From the NCBI GenBank assembly GCA_958431225.1, contig OY288107.1, positions 2,073,501 to 2,137,500 on the forward strand: a stretch of DNA of 64,000 bases. The letters run 5' to 3'. The stretch comes from an uncultured Alphaproteobacteria bacterium (GTDB lineage Bacteria; Pseudomonadota; Alphaproteobacteria; Puniceispirillales; UBA1172). The notes beneath the pieces were generated by a model. That model saw nothing but the letters and a program-made list of their open reading frames with translations. It was not told where the DNA came from and did not search any database. A program made the translations under genes and the position numbers. Shown here one piece after another: positions 34,739 to 44,565 of the stretch. Numbering within the stretch: position 1 is the stretch's first letter; every line of letters starts with the position of its first letter.

Positions 34739-35014
34739 TTACTTATTCACTGATGCTTTAAGCGGTGCGCCTGCTTTGAACTTTGGTTGTTTTGACGCAG
34801 GAATGTTGATCACAGCACCTGTGCGCGGGTTGCGCCCAGTTGTTGCCGAGCGATTTGACACGGAAAATGTACCAAAACCGATGATGCGTACTTCGCCACC
34901 ACGCGACAATTCGCTAGTGATTGTGTCAAGGACAGCCTCAAGCGCACGGCTCGAATCTGCTTTGGAAAGGCCGCTACGCGTTGCGACATTTGCGATAAGA
35001 TCGTTCTTTTTCAC
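34739..35014 (-). CDS. hup: DNA-binding protein HU
   Basis: HU is a dimeric nucleoid-associated protein that bends DNA without sequence specificity. The 91-residue product has the full family pattern: KNDLIANVATRSGLSKADSSRALEAVLDTI, then GGEVRIIGFGTFSVSNRSATTGRNPRTGAVINIPASKQPKFKAG. The start codon is GTG, placed 6 nt after a GGAGG Shine-Dalgarno. It follows lon on the minus strand with about 100 nt between them, the conserved lon-hup arrangement. Confidence 0.95.
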   Translation of the reverse strand: MKKNDLIANVATRSGLSKADSSRALEAVLDTITSELSRGGEVRIIGFGTFSVSNRSATTGRNPRTGAVINIPASKQPKFKAGAPLKASVNK

Positions 35015-35118
35015 TGTATACCTCCATAGAGAATGCTTAGAGTTTGATAGGATCGTAAGCCTTTACCCTATGCGAATTCCAACGACTATACAAGCCAAAG
35101 TTGCAGAAAAATTGAAAT

Positions 35119-37557
35119 TTAATGCGTGATGATGCGATCATCTTTGTCTTTTGGCTCATCTTCTGGCAGAATCTTGCCAGTTATGGGCTTATCGCCTACG
35201 GGCAATGCGATGGGTTTTTCTACCAAAGCCGTCACCAAAACCGCATCAATCATAGATACCGGGCGGATATTGAGCTTATCTTTGACATTTTCTGCCACAT
35301 CCGCCAAGTCTTTGACGTTGTCATTGGGGATAATCACCGTTTTGACCCCTGCCCGCACCGCCGCCATCAGCTTTTCTTTCAAGCCGCCAATGGGGAGCAC
35401 CCGCCCCCTTAGCGTCATCTCGCCGGTCATGGCAACATCACGGCGCACCGCATTGCCGGTTAGAGCCGACACAATCGCTGTCACCATGGCGATGCCGGCG
35501 GACGGACCGTCTTTGGGGGTGGCGCCTTCGGGGATATGCACGTGAATGTCGTTGGTTTTGAGGGTATCCGGGGCTATGCCTAGCATTGAGGCGTTGCTTT
35601 TGATGAAATATTCTGCGGCTTGGATTGATTCTTTCATCACCTCGCCTAATTTGCCCGTTGAGGTGACTTTGCCCTTGCCCGGGAAGGTTACTGCCTCAAT
35701 ATTTAGCAATTCCCCGCCTACTTCCGTCCATGCCAAGCCGGTGGTGACGCCCAATAAATCCTCGCCTTCAAGTTCACCATGGCGGAAACGTGGGACGCCT
35801 AGATAGTCTTCAATGTTTTCGGCAGTAATATCGGCGCGGGTCATCTCGCCTTTGACGATTTTGGTGATGGTTTTGCGGGCGATTTTTGCCAATTCGCGTT
35901 CAATGTTGCGGACGCCGCTTTCGCGGGTATAGTGCTGAATCATACGCCTGATTGCCGCATCATTGATGTTAATTTCACCGTCTTTAAGCCCGTTCGCCTT
36001 GATCTGTTTCGGCAGAAGATGGCGTTTGACGATTTCAAGTTTTTCGTCTTCGGTATAGCCGGCGATGCGGATGATTTCCATGCGATCCAGCAAAGGTTGG
36101 CTCATATTGAGGCTATTCGCGGTGGTGATGAACATGACATCGGATAGGTCAAATTCCACCTCAATATAATGGTCTTGGAAGGTGGAATTTTGTTCAGGGT
36201 CTAGCACTTCAAGCAGTGCCGCCGCCGGGTCACCCCGCCAATTCGCGCTGATTTTATCCACCTCATCCAACAGCATCAGCGGATTGCACGAGCCGACCTT
36301 TTTCATACTCTGCAACACTTTGCCGGGCATGGAGCCGATAAAGGTGCGCCGATGCCCCCTGATTTCGCTTTCATCATGGACACCGCCCAAGGCAAAGCGC
36401 GTGAATTTGCGCCCGGTGGCGCGCGCGATGGATTTACCTAGCGAGGTTTTGCCGACGCCCGGGGGACCTACTAGGCACAGAATCGGGCCCTTATTTTTTT
36501 TCACGCGCTTCTGCACGGCTAGGAATTCAATGATTCGCTCTTTGACTTTGTCTAGCCCGTAATGGTCTTCGTCCAGAATTTCGCGGGCGCGGGTGATGTC
36601 GGTTTTGGTGCGTGTGCGTATTTTCCATGGCAGTGCCAACATGGTGTCAATATAGTTCCGCACCACCGTGGCTTCGGCGCTCATGGGGCTCATGGATTTG
36701 AGCTTTTTGATTTCGCTTTCTACTTTTTCGCGCGCTTCGCTTGAAAGTTTAACCTCTTTGGCGCGGGTTTCCAATTCGGTGATTTCATCGACCCCATCCT
36801 CATCGCCTAGCTCTTTATGGATGGCTTTGATTTGTTCGTTGAGGTAATAGTCGCGTTGCGATTTTTCCATTTGGCGTTTGACGCGATTGCGGATGCGCCT
36901 TTCCATCTGCATGACGCCGATTTCATCGCGCATAAAGTTGCTGATGCGTTCAAGCCGTCTGCCGATGTCCAATTCTTCTAGCAATTCCTGCTTGTTGGAG
37001 ATTTCAATGGCTAGGTGTGATGCGATGCTGTCCGCCAATTTGCCGGCGTCTTGGATTTGGCTAAATGATTTCATCACGTCTGATGAGATTTTTTTGTTCA
37101 ATTTGGTGTATTGCTCAAATTGCTGTTGCGTGGCACGGCTGAGTGCGATGGCTTCTGCATCGCTGATTTTTGTGGTGCTGGGCATATTTTCAATGTTGGC
37201 TTCAAGATAGGCGTCGCCATCATGAAAACGCGTGATTTTGACACGCTGATGTCCCTCTACTAGCACTTTGATAGAACCATCGGGCAGTTTCAGCAGCTGC
37301 AACACCGTCCCAAGCGTCCCCATATTATAGAGGTCTGCGCCTTCGGGTTCTTCATCCGCCGCCTCGCGTTGGGTGATGAGGACGATCTGTTTGTCCTGAT
37401 TCATCACCGCCTCAATGGCTCTGATGGATTTATCGCGCCCGACGAATAAAGGCACAATCATATAGGGAAAAACCACAATATCCCGCAAAGGCAACACCGG
37501 ATGCGCCGGTGATGTAGGCGGGGATTGGGTTGGTTTCGTATTTTCATTCTCAGACAT
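35119..37557 (-). CDS. lon: ATP-dependent protease Lon
   Basis: Lon is an AAA+ serine protease that degrades misfolded and regulatory proteins. The 812-residue protein has the N-terminal substrate-binding domain (HPVLPLRDIVVFPYMIVPLFVGR), Walker A GPPGVGKTS and Walker B LMLLDEVDK, and the C-terminal protease domain. The catalytic dyad is S686 in KDGPSAGIAM and K729 in GLKEKLMAA. In Caulobacter and relatives Lon also turns over cell-cycle regulators. A Shine-Dalgarno GAGGTG precedes the ATG. The 121-nt gap to clpX contains a candidate promoter. Confidence 0.97.
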   Translation of the reverse strand: MSENENTKPTQSPPTSPAHPVLPLRDIVVFPYMIVPLFVGRDKSIRAIEAVMNQDKQIVLITQREAADEEPEGADLYNMGTLGTVLQLLKLPDGSIKVLVEGHQRVKITRFHDGDAYLEANIENMPSTTKISDAEAIALSRATQQQFEQYTKLNKKISSDVMKSFSQIQDAGKLADSIASHLAIEISNKQELLEELDIGRRLERISNFMRDEIGVMQMERRIRNRVKRQMEKSQRDYYLNEQIKAIHKELGDEDGVDEITELETRAKEVKLSSEAREKVESEIKKLKSMSPMSAEATVVRNYIDTMLALPWKIRTRTKTDITRAREILDEDHYGLDKVKERIIEFLAVQKRVKKNKGPILCLVGPPGVGKTSLGKSIARATGRKFTRFALGGVHDESEIRGHRRTFIGSMPGKVLQSMKKVGSCNPLMLLDEVDKISANWRGDPAAALLEVLDPEQNSTFQDHYIEVEFDLSDVMFITTANSLNMSQPLLDRMEIIRIAGYTEDEKLEIVKRHLLPKQIKANGLKDGEININDAAIRRMIQHYTRESGVRNIERELAKIARKTITKIVKGEMTRADITAENIEDYLGVPRFRHGELEGEDLLGVTTGLAWTEVGGELLNIEAVTFPGKGKVTSTGKLGEVMKESIQAAEYFIKSNASMLGIAPDTLKTNDIHVHIPEGATPKDGPSAGIAMVTAIVSALTGNAVRRDVAMTGEMTLRGRVLPIGGLKEKLMAAVRAGVKTVIIPNDNVKDLADVAENVKDKLNIRPVSMIDAVLVTALVEKPIALPVGDKPITGKILPEDEPKDKDDRIITH

Positions 37558-37602
37558 AAATGCACCTCAAAAAATCATGATAAAAAACGTTATACTGCAT
37601 TG

Positions 37603-37630
37603 ATATGGTGGCTTGATACGCAAATATCAA
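37603..37630 (-). promoter_or_regulatory. Candidate promoter/operator of lon
   Basis: On the minus strand TTGATA (37630-37625) and CCATAT (37608-37603) are 16 nt apart, which resembles a promoter and could be of the heat-shock type. The -35-like element is also half of a perfect inverted repeat, TTGATA-N6-TATCAA (37613-37630). Function is inferred from position only. Confidence 0.35.
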
Positions 37631-37678
37631 CCCCACATCATCCCCATAACTAAAAATACTTTAGCATATTATTATTGA

Positions 37679-38953
37679 TTAGGATATACGCCCGCCTTCG
37701 CTGGCGGTTTCGGCATGGACTAGGATGGGCGGCGTGCCTTTTTCGATGACATCACGATTGACAATAACCTGCCCGATATCGTCGGCAGTGGGGATGGTGA
37801 ACATGGGTTCCATCAATACCTGTTCCACGATAGCCCGCAAGCCCCTCGCCCCGACTTTGCGCGCGATGGCTTTATCGGCGATGGCTTCCAAGGCGTCAGG
37901 GCGGAATTCCAACTGCACGTGATTCATGGCGAAAAGCGACTGGTATTGTTTAATCAGGGCGTTGCGGGGTTCAAGCAGGATGCGAATCAGCGCCTCCCTA
38001 TCCAAATCCTCCAATGTCGCAATAATCGGCAGACGCCCGACAAATTCCGGAATCAGCCCGAATTTGAGCAAATCTTCGGGTTCTACATCCGCCAGCCTTT
38101 CGCCACTAGTGCGGTCATCTGTTGCCTCAATATCCGCACCAAAGCCGATGCTGGTGCCTTTACCGCGATTGGCGATGATTTTATCCAAACCGGCAAAAGC
38201 CCCGCCACAGATGAACAAGATATTGGACGTGTCAATTTGCAGGAATTCCTGTTGCGGATGTTTGCGCCCGCCTTGGGGCGGCACCGATGCCACCGTGCCT
38301 TCCATGATTTTAAGCAGTGCCTGTTGCACCCCCTCCCCCGACACATCGCGGGTGATGGAAGGATTGTCCGATTTGCGTGAGATTTTATCAATCTCATCAA
38401 TATAAACGATGCCCTTTTGCGCGCGTTCTACATTGTAATCGGCGGCTTGCAGTAATTTGAGGATAATGTTTTCCACATCCTCACCGACATAGCCCGCCTC
38501 GGTTAAGGTAGTCGCGTCCGCCATGGTGAACGGCACATCCAAAACCCGTGCTAAAGTTTGCGCCAATAGGGTTTTCCCGCATCCCGTGGGTCCTATCAGC
38601 ATAATGTTGGATTTGGATATTTCCACATCGCCGGGTTTGTTATTGGGACTGTCATTATGCGCGAGGCGTTTATAGTGGTTATAGACCGCCACCGATAGTG
38701 CCTTTTTGGCTTTTTGTTGCCCGATGACGTAGTCTTCTAAAAATTCAAAAATCTCGCTTGGGGTGCGGATGCCCTCGCCTTTATCGGTGAAAGAGGTGCG
38801 GTGTTCTTCACGGATAATGTCCGTGCATAAATCCACGCACTCATCGCAGATATAGACGGTGGGACCGGCGATGAGTTTTTTCACCTCATGCTGGCTCTTG
38901 CCACAGAATGAGCAGAATAGTGTCGTTTTATCGGATTCGCTTGAATTTGCCAT
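37679..38953 (-). CDS. clpX: ATP-dependent Clp protease ATPase subunit ClpX
   Basis: ClpX unfolds tagged substrates and feeds them to ClpP. The 424-residue protein has the N-terminal zinc-binding domain (CSFC at residues 14-17 and [10 protein letters not shown]), Walker [14 protein letters not shown], Walker [12 protein letters not shown], the pore-loop and [10 protein letters not shown] segments, and sensor regions typical of the HslU/ClpX group. AGGAG precedes the ATG. It lies 20 nt after clpP in the tig-clpP-clpX cluster. Confidence 0.97.
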   Translation of the reverse strand: MANSSESDKTTLFCSFCGKSQHEVKKLIAGPTVYICDECVDLCTDIIREEHRTSFTDKGEGIRTPSEIFEFLEDYVIGQQKAKKALSVAVYNHYKRLAHNDSPNNKPGDVEISKSNIMLIGPTGCGKTLLAQTLARVLDVPFTMADATTLTEAGYVGEDVENIILKLLQAADYNVERAQKGIVYIDEIDKISRKSDNPSITRDVSGEGVQQALLKIMEGTVASVPPQGGRKHPQQEFLQIDTSNILFICGGAFAGLDKIIANRGKGTSIGFGADIEATDDRTSGERLADVEPEDLLKFGLIPEFVGRLPIIATLEDLDREALIRILLEPRNALIKQYQSLFAMNHVQLEFRPDALEAIADKAIARKVGARGLRAIVEQVLMEPMFTIPTADDIGQVIVNRDVIEKGTPPILVHAETASEGGRIS

Positions 38954-38973
38954 GGGGTCTTACTCCTATCCCT

Positions 38974-39594
38974 TTATTTGGTCAGATTGGGACGTTTTTC
39001 AACTACTTCGTCAATTAAGCCGAAACTCTTTGCTTCATCGGCAGTCATAAATGTATCACGATCCATAATTTTTTGAATCGCTTTTATGTTCTTGCCCGTG
39101 TGTTTAACATAAATTTGATTGAGCCTTTCGCGCAAGTTAAGAATTTCGCGGGCATGGATTTCAATATCCGCCGCCTGCCCCGAAAACCCGCCCGAAGGTT
39201 GATGCGTCATAATGCGCGCATTCGGCAGGCTGTGGCGTTTCCCCGCCGTCCCTGCCATCAACAACAACGACCCCATAGACGCCGCCTGCCCGATGCACAC
39301 CGTGGCAATATCCGGGCGGATATATTCCATCGTATCATACATGGCTAATCCCGAAGTGACAATACCGCCGGGCGAATTAATATACATGGAAATATCTTGG
39401 CTGGGATTTTCGCTTTCCAAGAATAGTAGCTGTGCGCAAACCACCGACGCCACCGCATCATCAATCGCCCCATTGACGAAAATAATGCGCTCTTTTAAGA
39501 GGCGTGAGTAAATATCATAAGCGCGCTCGCCACGGCTGGATTGTTCCACCACCATGGGGATGAGTGCGGATAATGTGCTAGGTTTTGAGGTCAT
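38974..39594 (-). CDS. clpP: ATP-dependent Clp protease proteolytic subunit ClpP
   Basis: ClpP is a tetradecameric serine protease. From the chosen ATG it has 206 residues with the catalytic triad S106 ([10 protein letters not shown]), H131 (IMTHQPSGG) and D180 (MDRDTFM). A longer frame adds 51 Lys/Pro-rich residues that are only an alternate reading of the trigger factor tail. ClpP partners ClpX encoded 20 nt downstream. It lies 19 nt after tig. Confidence 0.97.
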   Translation of the reverse strand: MTSKPSTLSALIPMVVEQSSRGERAYDIYSRLLKERIIFVNGAIDDAVASVVCAQLLFLESENPSQDISMYINSPGGIVTSGLAMYDTMEYIRPDIATVCIGQAASMGSLLLMAGTAGKRHSLPNARIMTHQPSGGFSGQAADIEIHAREILNLRERLNQIYVKHTGKNIKAIQKIMDRDTFMTADEAKSFGLIDEVVEKRPNLTK

Positions 39595-39613
39595 GATGCG
39601 GTCGCTTTCTATG

Positions 39614-41116
39614 TTATTTGGTGGCGGTTTTTTTGGCGGCGGGTTTTTTGGCGGCGGGTTTTTTGGTGGGCGTTTTCTTGGCGGCGGGTTTTTTGGCAGG
39701 GGCTTTTTTCGCCGCAGATTTTGGGGGCGATTTTTTGGCGGAAGCACGGCTTTTTTGCTTCATCGCCTCAATATCGTCCTCGGCATAGAGTTTTTCTACG
39801 CTGATGGTTTTATCGCTGACTTGCGCCAATTCTAGGATGAAATCAATCACCTTGTCTTCTATCAGCGGTCCCATGAGTTGCTGCACCGCTTGGGGATTAT
39901 TTTTGAAATAATCCAGCACTTCTTGTTGTTGTCCCGGGTATTTTTGCGCCTCGGTGTAGATGGTGCGATTGCGTTCTTCATCGGTGACTTGCAAATCATT
40001 TTGCCGTCCAATATCCATCAGCACCATGCCCAAACGCACCCGACGCAACGCCATCAGCCGTGCGTCTTTTTTATCAGCATCGCTCATCTTGGCATCGGCA
40101 GCCGGGGGCGGGGTTTTGTCATCTTTGCCCGAATCTTTTGGCGCATCTTGCGGGAACAACTGCCGACAAATCGCTTCATATTCTTGCTGTTCCAAAGTTT
40201 CAGGCACTTCCACCGCCCCGCAAACCGCATCCAAACTATCCAAAATGGAGGTCTTGGTAGCATTGCGTAACGCCCCGAAATGCTGTTGTTGCATTTGCTT
40301 TTTGATAGCGTCTTTGAGCGCATCAAGGCTATCCATGCCGAAATTTTTTGCCAATGCGTCATCAATTTTGGCATCGGTGTCGTCTTCAAGAATCTCATGA
40401 ATCTTGACTTCAAAAACGCTATCCTTACCGGCGAGATGCTTGGCGGGGTAATCGGCGGGGAATGGCACTTTGACCTCAATACTGGTATCGGCTTTCGCAC
40501 CGATTAGCCCTTCTTCAAAGCCCGGAATAAACCGATTTGAGCCGATTTTTAACTGATGCCCTTCGCCAGAACCACCGTCAAAAGCTTCGCCATCAATACG
40601 CCCGATGAAATCCATCACCACCGTGTCGCCAGATTGCACCCCGCGCGGTTTGGCGATGGGTTTGGTTGGGCGGTTTTGCTCCACCAATTCTTGTAAGGCC
40701 CCGTCCACTTCTTTTTTGGAAATTTCCACGTTAAAGCGTTCTACCTTGAGTGCTTTAACATCCACTTTGGCGATTTCGGGTAGCACCTCAACCGCTAGCA
40801 CCGCTTTGAGATCGCCGCCCTCTTTATATTCGGTAATGTCTAGCGATGGTTGCACGGCGGGGCGTATATTTTTTTCTTTGAAAATACCACTCGCCGCCTC
40901 ATCAATGGCGTTTTGGATGACCTCGCCTTGCACCTGTTTGCCGTAGCGGGCTTTGACGATGCTCACCGGCACTTTACCCGCACGAAAGCCCGGCATCTGC
41001 ACTTGCGTTGCTAGATGCGCTAGGCGCGCGTCCATTTTTTTGGCTATTTCTTTGGCGGTCAATGCGATTTCAAATTCCCGCTTCAGCCCTTCGTCTCGTA
41101 TTTGCGTCACGCCCAT
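39614..41116 (-). CDS. tig: Trigger factor with Lys/Ala-rich C-terminal tail
   Basis: Trigger factor is the ribosome-bound chaperone and peptidyl-prolyl isomerase. From [15 protein letters not shown] the protein has 500 residues. The ribosome-binding signature [17 protein letters not shown] is near residues 44-60. The FKBP domain shows [20 protein letters not shown], and a helical chaperone domain follows. The last 45 or so residues are KKPAAKK-type repeats resembling histone H1, beyond the length of the E. coli protein (432). Starts further upstream run into tRNA-His and were rejected. GAGAGG lies before the ATG. Confidence 0.94.
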   Translation of the reverse strand: MGVTQIRDEGLKREFEIALTAKEIAKKMDARLAHLATQVQMPGFRAGKVPVSIVKARYGKQVQGEVIQNAIDEAASGIFKEKNIRPAVQPSLDITEYKEGGDLKAVLAVEVLPEIAKVDVKALKVERFNVEISKKEVDGALQELVEQNRPTKPIAKPRGVQSGDTVVMDFIGRIDGEAFDGGSGEGHQLKIGSNRFIPGFEEGLIGAKADTSIEVKVPFPADYPAKHLAGKDSVFEVKIHEILEDDTDAKIDDALAKNFGMDSLDALKDAIKKQMQQQHFGALRNATKTSILDSLDAVCGAVEVPETLEQQEYEAICRQLFPQDAPKDSGKDDKTPPPAADAKMSDADKKDARLMALRRVRLGMVLMDIGRQNDLQVTDEERNRTIYTEAQKYPGQQQEVLDYFKNNPQAVQQLMGPLIEDKVIDFILELAQVSDKTISVEKLYAEDDIEAMKQKSRASAKKSPPKSAAKKAPAKKPAAKKTPTKKPAAKKPAAKKTATK

Positions 41117-41151
41117 AATGATTTTGCCTCTCATATTAAATGTCCAAAAAA

Positions 41152-41229
41152 TGGGGCGAGTGACGGGATTTGAACCCGCGACTTCCAGATCCACAATCTG
41201 GCGCTCTAACCGACTGAGCTACACCCGCC
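41152..41229 (-). tRNA. tRNA-His (GTG)
   Basis: The acceptor GCGGGTG pairs with CACTCGC with one G-T pair. An encoded G at position -1 faces C73, the hallmark of tRNA-His. The anticodon arm CCAGATTGTGGATCTGG carries GTG, and CCA is encoded. It lies immediately upstream of tig on the same strand. Confidence 0.95.
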
Positions 41230-41364
41230 ACACCATGCCAATCTCATATAGGGTTGCCAGCCTTGCGTCAAGTCAGCGCATCGCTTAACCCCAATTTTTA
41301 TGGATTTTTTCTGCATAAGGGCTTATCTAATAGCGGTAGCAACATTTAACAAGAGGGGGACATC

Positions 41365-42528
41365 ATGCATGAACGCGCGGCGAATTTAGGAACAGAAACA
41401 GCATTTTCGGTATTGGCGCGCGCGGCGGAATTGGCTAGCCAAGGGCGCGATATCATCAATCTAGGCATCGGGCAACCCGATTTCCCCACGCCGCCGCATA
41501 TCGTTGAAGCCGGCATCAAAGCCTTGCGTGATGGGCAGCATGGTTATACGCCATCCAAAGGCATCCCCCCCTTGCGTGAGGCGGTGGCGGAGAATCTACA
41601 CAACCGCTATGGCGTGGAAGTAAGCCCCGATTTGGTGCAGATTCTGCCCGGGGGTAAGGTGGTGATTTTTTTCGCTACGCAATTATTGGGCGAAGCGGGG
41701 GCGGAGATTATTTATCCCGACCCGGGCTTTCCGATTTATGCCTCTGCCATTGGGTTTAGCGGGGCGAAGGGCGTGCCTTATACCCTCAATGAAGCAGAAG
41801 GGTTTGGGTTTGATGCCGATGCAATTTTGGGGAAAATCACCCCACGCACCCGCCTCATCATCATCAATTCGCCGGCGAATCCCACGGGCGGGGTTACTTC
41901 AAAAACCGAGATACAGAAACTCATTCAAGGGCTGGAAGCGCATCCGCAAATTTATCTGATGGCGGATGAAATTTATGACCAGCTGGTTTTTGATGGGGCG
42001 GAGATGGCGACGGCACTGGATTTTCCTGCTATCCGCGACCGCCTGATTATTCTTAATGGCTGGTCAAAAACTTATGCCATGACCGGGTGGCGGTTGGGGT
42101 ATGGGATTTGGCCGTCTAGCCTCATGGATGTGGCAGACCGCCTTGCCATCAATGTGCATTCCTGCGTCAATGCCGCCGCCCAATATGCCGCGTTGGAGGC
42201 ACTGACCGCTTCGCAAACTTGCGTTGAGACCATGCGCCAAGCCTTTCAGCAACGGGGCAAGGATATTTCTAAAGGATTAAATGCGCTCAAAGGCGTTAGC
42301 TGTGCCGAGCCTAAAGGGGCGTTTTATGCGTTTTGCAACATTACCGATACGGGTAAGGATTCGGCGTTCTGGCAGAAAACATTGTTGGAAGAATATGGCG
42401 TGGCGGTGATTTCTGGTACTAGTTTTGGCGAGGCGGGGGCGGGGTATTTGCGCTTTTCCTGTGCCAATTCGGATAGTGCTATTGCGGAAGCCCTTAGCCG
42501 TTTTTCGCGGGCGTTGGATGAATCGTGA
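41365..42528 (+). CDS. PLP-dependent class I aminotransferase (aspartate aminotransferase-like)
   Basis: This 387-residue fold-type I aminotransferase has INLGIGQPDFPTPPHIVEAG, HGYTPSKGIPPLREAVAENL, the INSPANPTGGV substrate-loop Asn, and the PLP-binding K235 in NGWSKTYAMTGWRLGY. The layout resembles type I-gamma aspartate/tyrosine/aromatic aminotransferases. A precise substrate cannot be assigned by eye. AAGAGGGGG precedes the ATG. It stands alone, with a weak terminator-like repeat behind it and glnB 178 nt downstream. Confidence 0.88.
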   Translation: MHERAANLGTETAFSVLARAAELASQGRDIINLGIGQPDFPTPPHIVEAGIKALRDGQHGYTPSKGIPPLREAVAENLHNRYGVEVSPDLVQILPGGKVVIFFATQLLGEAGAEIIYPDPGFPIYASAIGFSGAKGVPYTLNEAEGFGFDADAILGKITPRTRLIIINSPANPTGGVTSKTEIQKLIQGLEAHPQIYLMADEIYDQLVFDGAEMATALDFPAIRDRLIILNGWSKTYAMTGWRLGYGIWPSSLMDVADRLAINVHSCVNAAAQYAALEALTASQTCVETMRQAFQQRGKDISKGLNALKGVSCAEPKGAFYAFCNITDTGKDSAFWQKTLLEEYGVAVISGTSFGEAGAGYLRFSCANSDSAIAEALSRFSRALDES

Positions 42529-42536
42529 TGAAATAA

Positions 42537-42553
42537 TAGGCAACTAATGCCTA
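42537..42553 (+). terminator. Weak terminator-like inverted repeat
   Basis: TAGGCA and TGCCTA form a 6-bp stem (7 bp with the flanking A-T) around a 5-nt loop, followed by TAATTTAG. It sits 9 nt after the aminotransferase stop. The stem is short and the T-run poor. The rest of the 177-nt gap up to glnB holds no other recognisable element except TATTAT at about 42684 and GGAGG before the glnB ATG. Confidence 0.3.
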
Positions 42554-42561
42554 TAATTTAG

Positions 42562-43044
<483 letters not shown>

Positions 43045-43093
43045 CCCCCCTGCTGACCACAGCTGACCAACGCCCATTGAAAGGAGCAACATT

Positions 43094-44503
43094 ATGTCAG
43101 ACGCAAAAACAATTATGGAATACATCAAAGAAAACGAGATTCAATATGTGAATTTACGTTTCACCGACCCGCGCGGGAAACTGCAACACCTGACGCAACA
43201 TGTTGATACCGTGGATGAGGAAGCCCTCGCCGAAGGGTTTATGTTTGATGGGTCATCCATCGGCGGCTGGAAAGCCATCAACGAATCGGATATGAATCTG
43301 ATGCCGGATTTGAGCCGTTTTTTTGAAGACCCGTTTTTCACACATCCAACTTTAGTGTTGTTTTGTGATGTGCTTGACCCGACCACGATGCAGCCTTATG
43401 AGCGTGACCCCCGTTCCACCGCCAAAGCCGCGCTCGCGCACATGGCATCGGCGGGGATTGCTGATACGGCTTTCTTTGGACCTGAAGCGGAATTTTTCCT
43501 CTTTGATGATGTCAAAATTGAAATCGGCATGAATGTTGGTTTGTACAAAGTTGATTCGATGGAAGGCCCTTACAATTCTGCGCGCGATTATGAAGAAGGC
43601 AATATGGGGCATCGCCCGGGGGTCAAAGGCGGATATTTTCCGGTGCCGCCGGTGGATAGCGCACAGGATATTCGTTCGGAAATGCTATCAATGATGAGCG
43701 CGGTCGGCATCCCTGTGGAAAAACACCACCACGAAGTAGCCCCAGGGCAACACGAACTCGGCATGAAATTCGGCACTCTGCTTGAAACCGCCGACAATAT
43801 GCAGCTGTATAAATATTGCGTGCATCAAACCGCCCACGCTTATGGGTTGAGCGCGACCTTTATGCCGAAGCCGATTACTGGCGATAATGGTTCGGGCATG
43901 CACGTGCATCAATCTTTATGGAAAGACAATGCGCCGCTTTTTGCTGGCAACGGCTATGCGGATTTGTCGGAGATGGCGTTGTTTTACATTGGCGGGATTA
44001 TTAAACACGCTAGGTCGCTCAATGCGTTTAGCAATCCTACGACCAATTCGTATAAACGATTAGTTCCCGGGTTTGAGGCGCCGGTTCTGCTCGCGTATTC
44101 TTCCCGCAATCGTTCGGCTTCGTGTCGGATTCCGTTCGTCAATAATCCGAAAGGCAAGCGGGTGGAGGTGCGTTTCTCTGACGCGATGGCGAATCCGTAC
44201 CTGACTTATTCGGCGATGCTGATGGCGGGGCTGGATGGGATTCGCAACAAAATCCACCCGGGTGAGGCGATGGATAAAGACCTTTATGATCTGCCGCCTG
44301 AAGAATTGAAGGACATTCCCACAGTGTGTGGTTCCTTGCGTGAGGCGTTGGATAGCCTTGATGCTGACCGCGATTACCTGACTAGCGGTGATGTGTTCAC
44401 GGACGACCAGATTGACGCTTATATCGCGCTCAAAATGGAAGACGTGATAGCGTTTGAACAGACCCCGCATCCGTTGGAATTCCAAAAGTACTATTCGGGC
44501 TAA
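43094..44503 (+). CDS. glnA: Glutamine synthetase type I
   Basis: Glutamine synthetase joins ammonium to glutamate with ATP and is the main ammonium-assimilating enzyme. The 469-residue dodecameric GSI-beta type protein has [43 protein letters not shown] and [13 protein letters not shown]. The adenylylation site Y398 lies in [10 protein letters not shown], so activity is probably controlled through PII and GlnE. AAAGGAG precedes the ATG. parE follows 62 nt downstream. Confidence 0.97.
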   Translation: MSDAKTIMEYIKENEIQYVNLRFTDPRGKLQHLTQHVDTVDEEALAEGFMFDGSSIGGWKAINESDMNLMPDLSRFFEDPFFTHPTLVLFCDVLDPTTMQPYERDPRSTAKAALAHMASAGIADTAFFGPEAEFFLFDDVKIEIGMNVGLYKVDSMEGPYNSARDYEEGNMGHRPGVKGGYFPVPPVDSAQDIRSEMLSMMSAVGIPVEKHHHEVAPGQHELGMKFGTLLETADNMQLYKYCVHQTAHAYGLSATFMPKPITGDNGSGMHVHQSLWKDNAPLFAGNGYADLSEMALFYIGGIIKHARSLNAFSNPTTNSYKRLVPGFEAPVLLAYSSRNRSASCRIPFVNNPKGKRVEVRFSDAMANPYLTYSAMLMAGLDGIRNKIHPGEAMDKDLYDLPPEELKDIPTVCGSLREALDSLDADRDYLTSGDVFTDDQIDAYIALKMEDVIAFEQTPHPLEFQKYYSG

Positions 44504-44565
44504 CGGTATTGGGGCGGAAAATTAAGGGCTTCACAACGCAGAATATTGTGGTAGGTTCTAGCGCC

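Noticed and set aside
37558-37678. CIRCE (HrcA) operator upstream of lon
   Set aside because: The dyad is TTGATA-N6-TATCAA, not the TTAGCACTC-N9-GAGTGCTAA element.
39595-39747. Lys/Pro-rich 51-residue N-terminal extension of ClpP
   Set aside because: It is the trigger factor tail read in another frame; ClpP relatives begin at the Met at 39594.
39554-39835. Plus-strand frame with [12 protein letters not shown] repeats
   Set aside because: It is the antisense of the Lys/Ala repeat tail of trigger factor and has no supporting start or homology.
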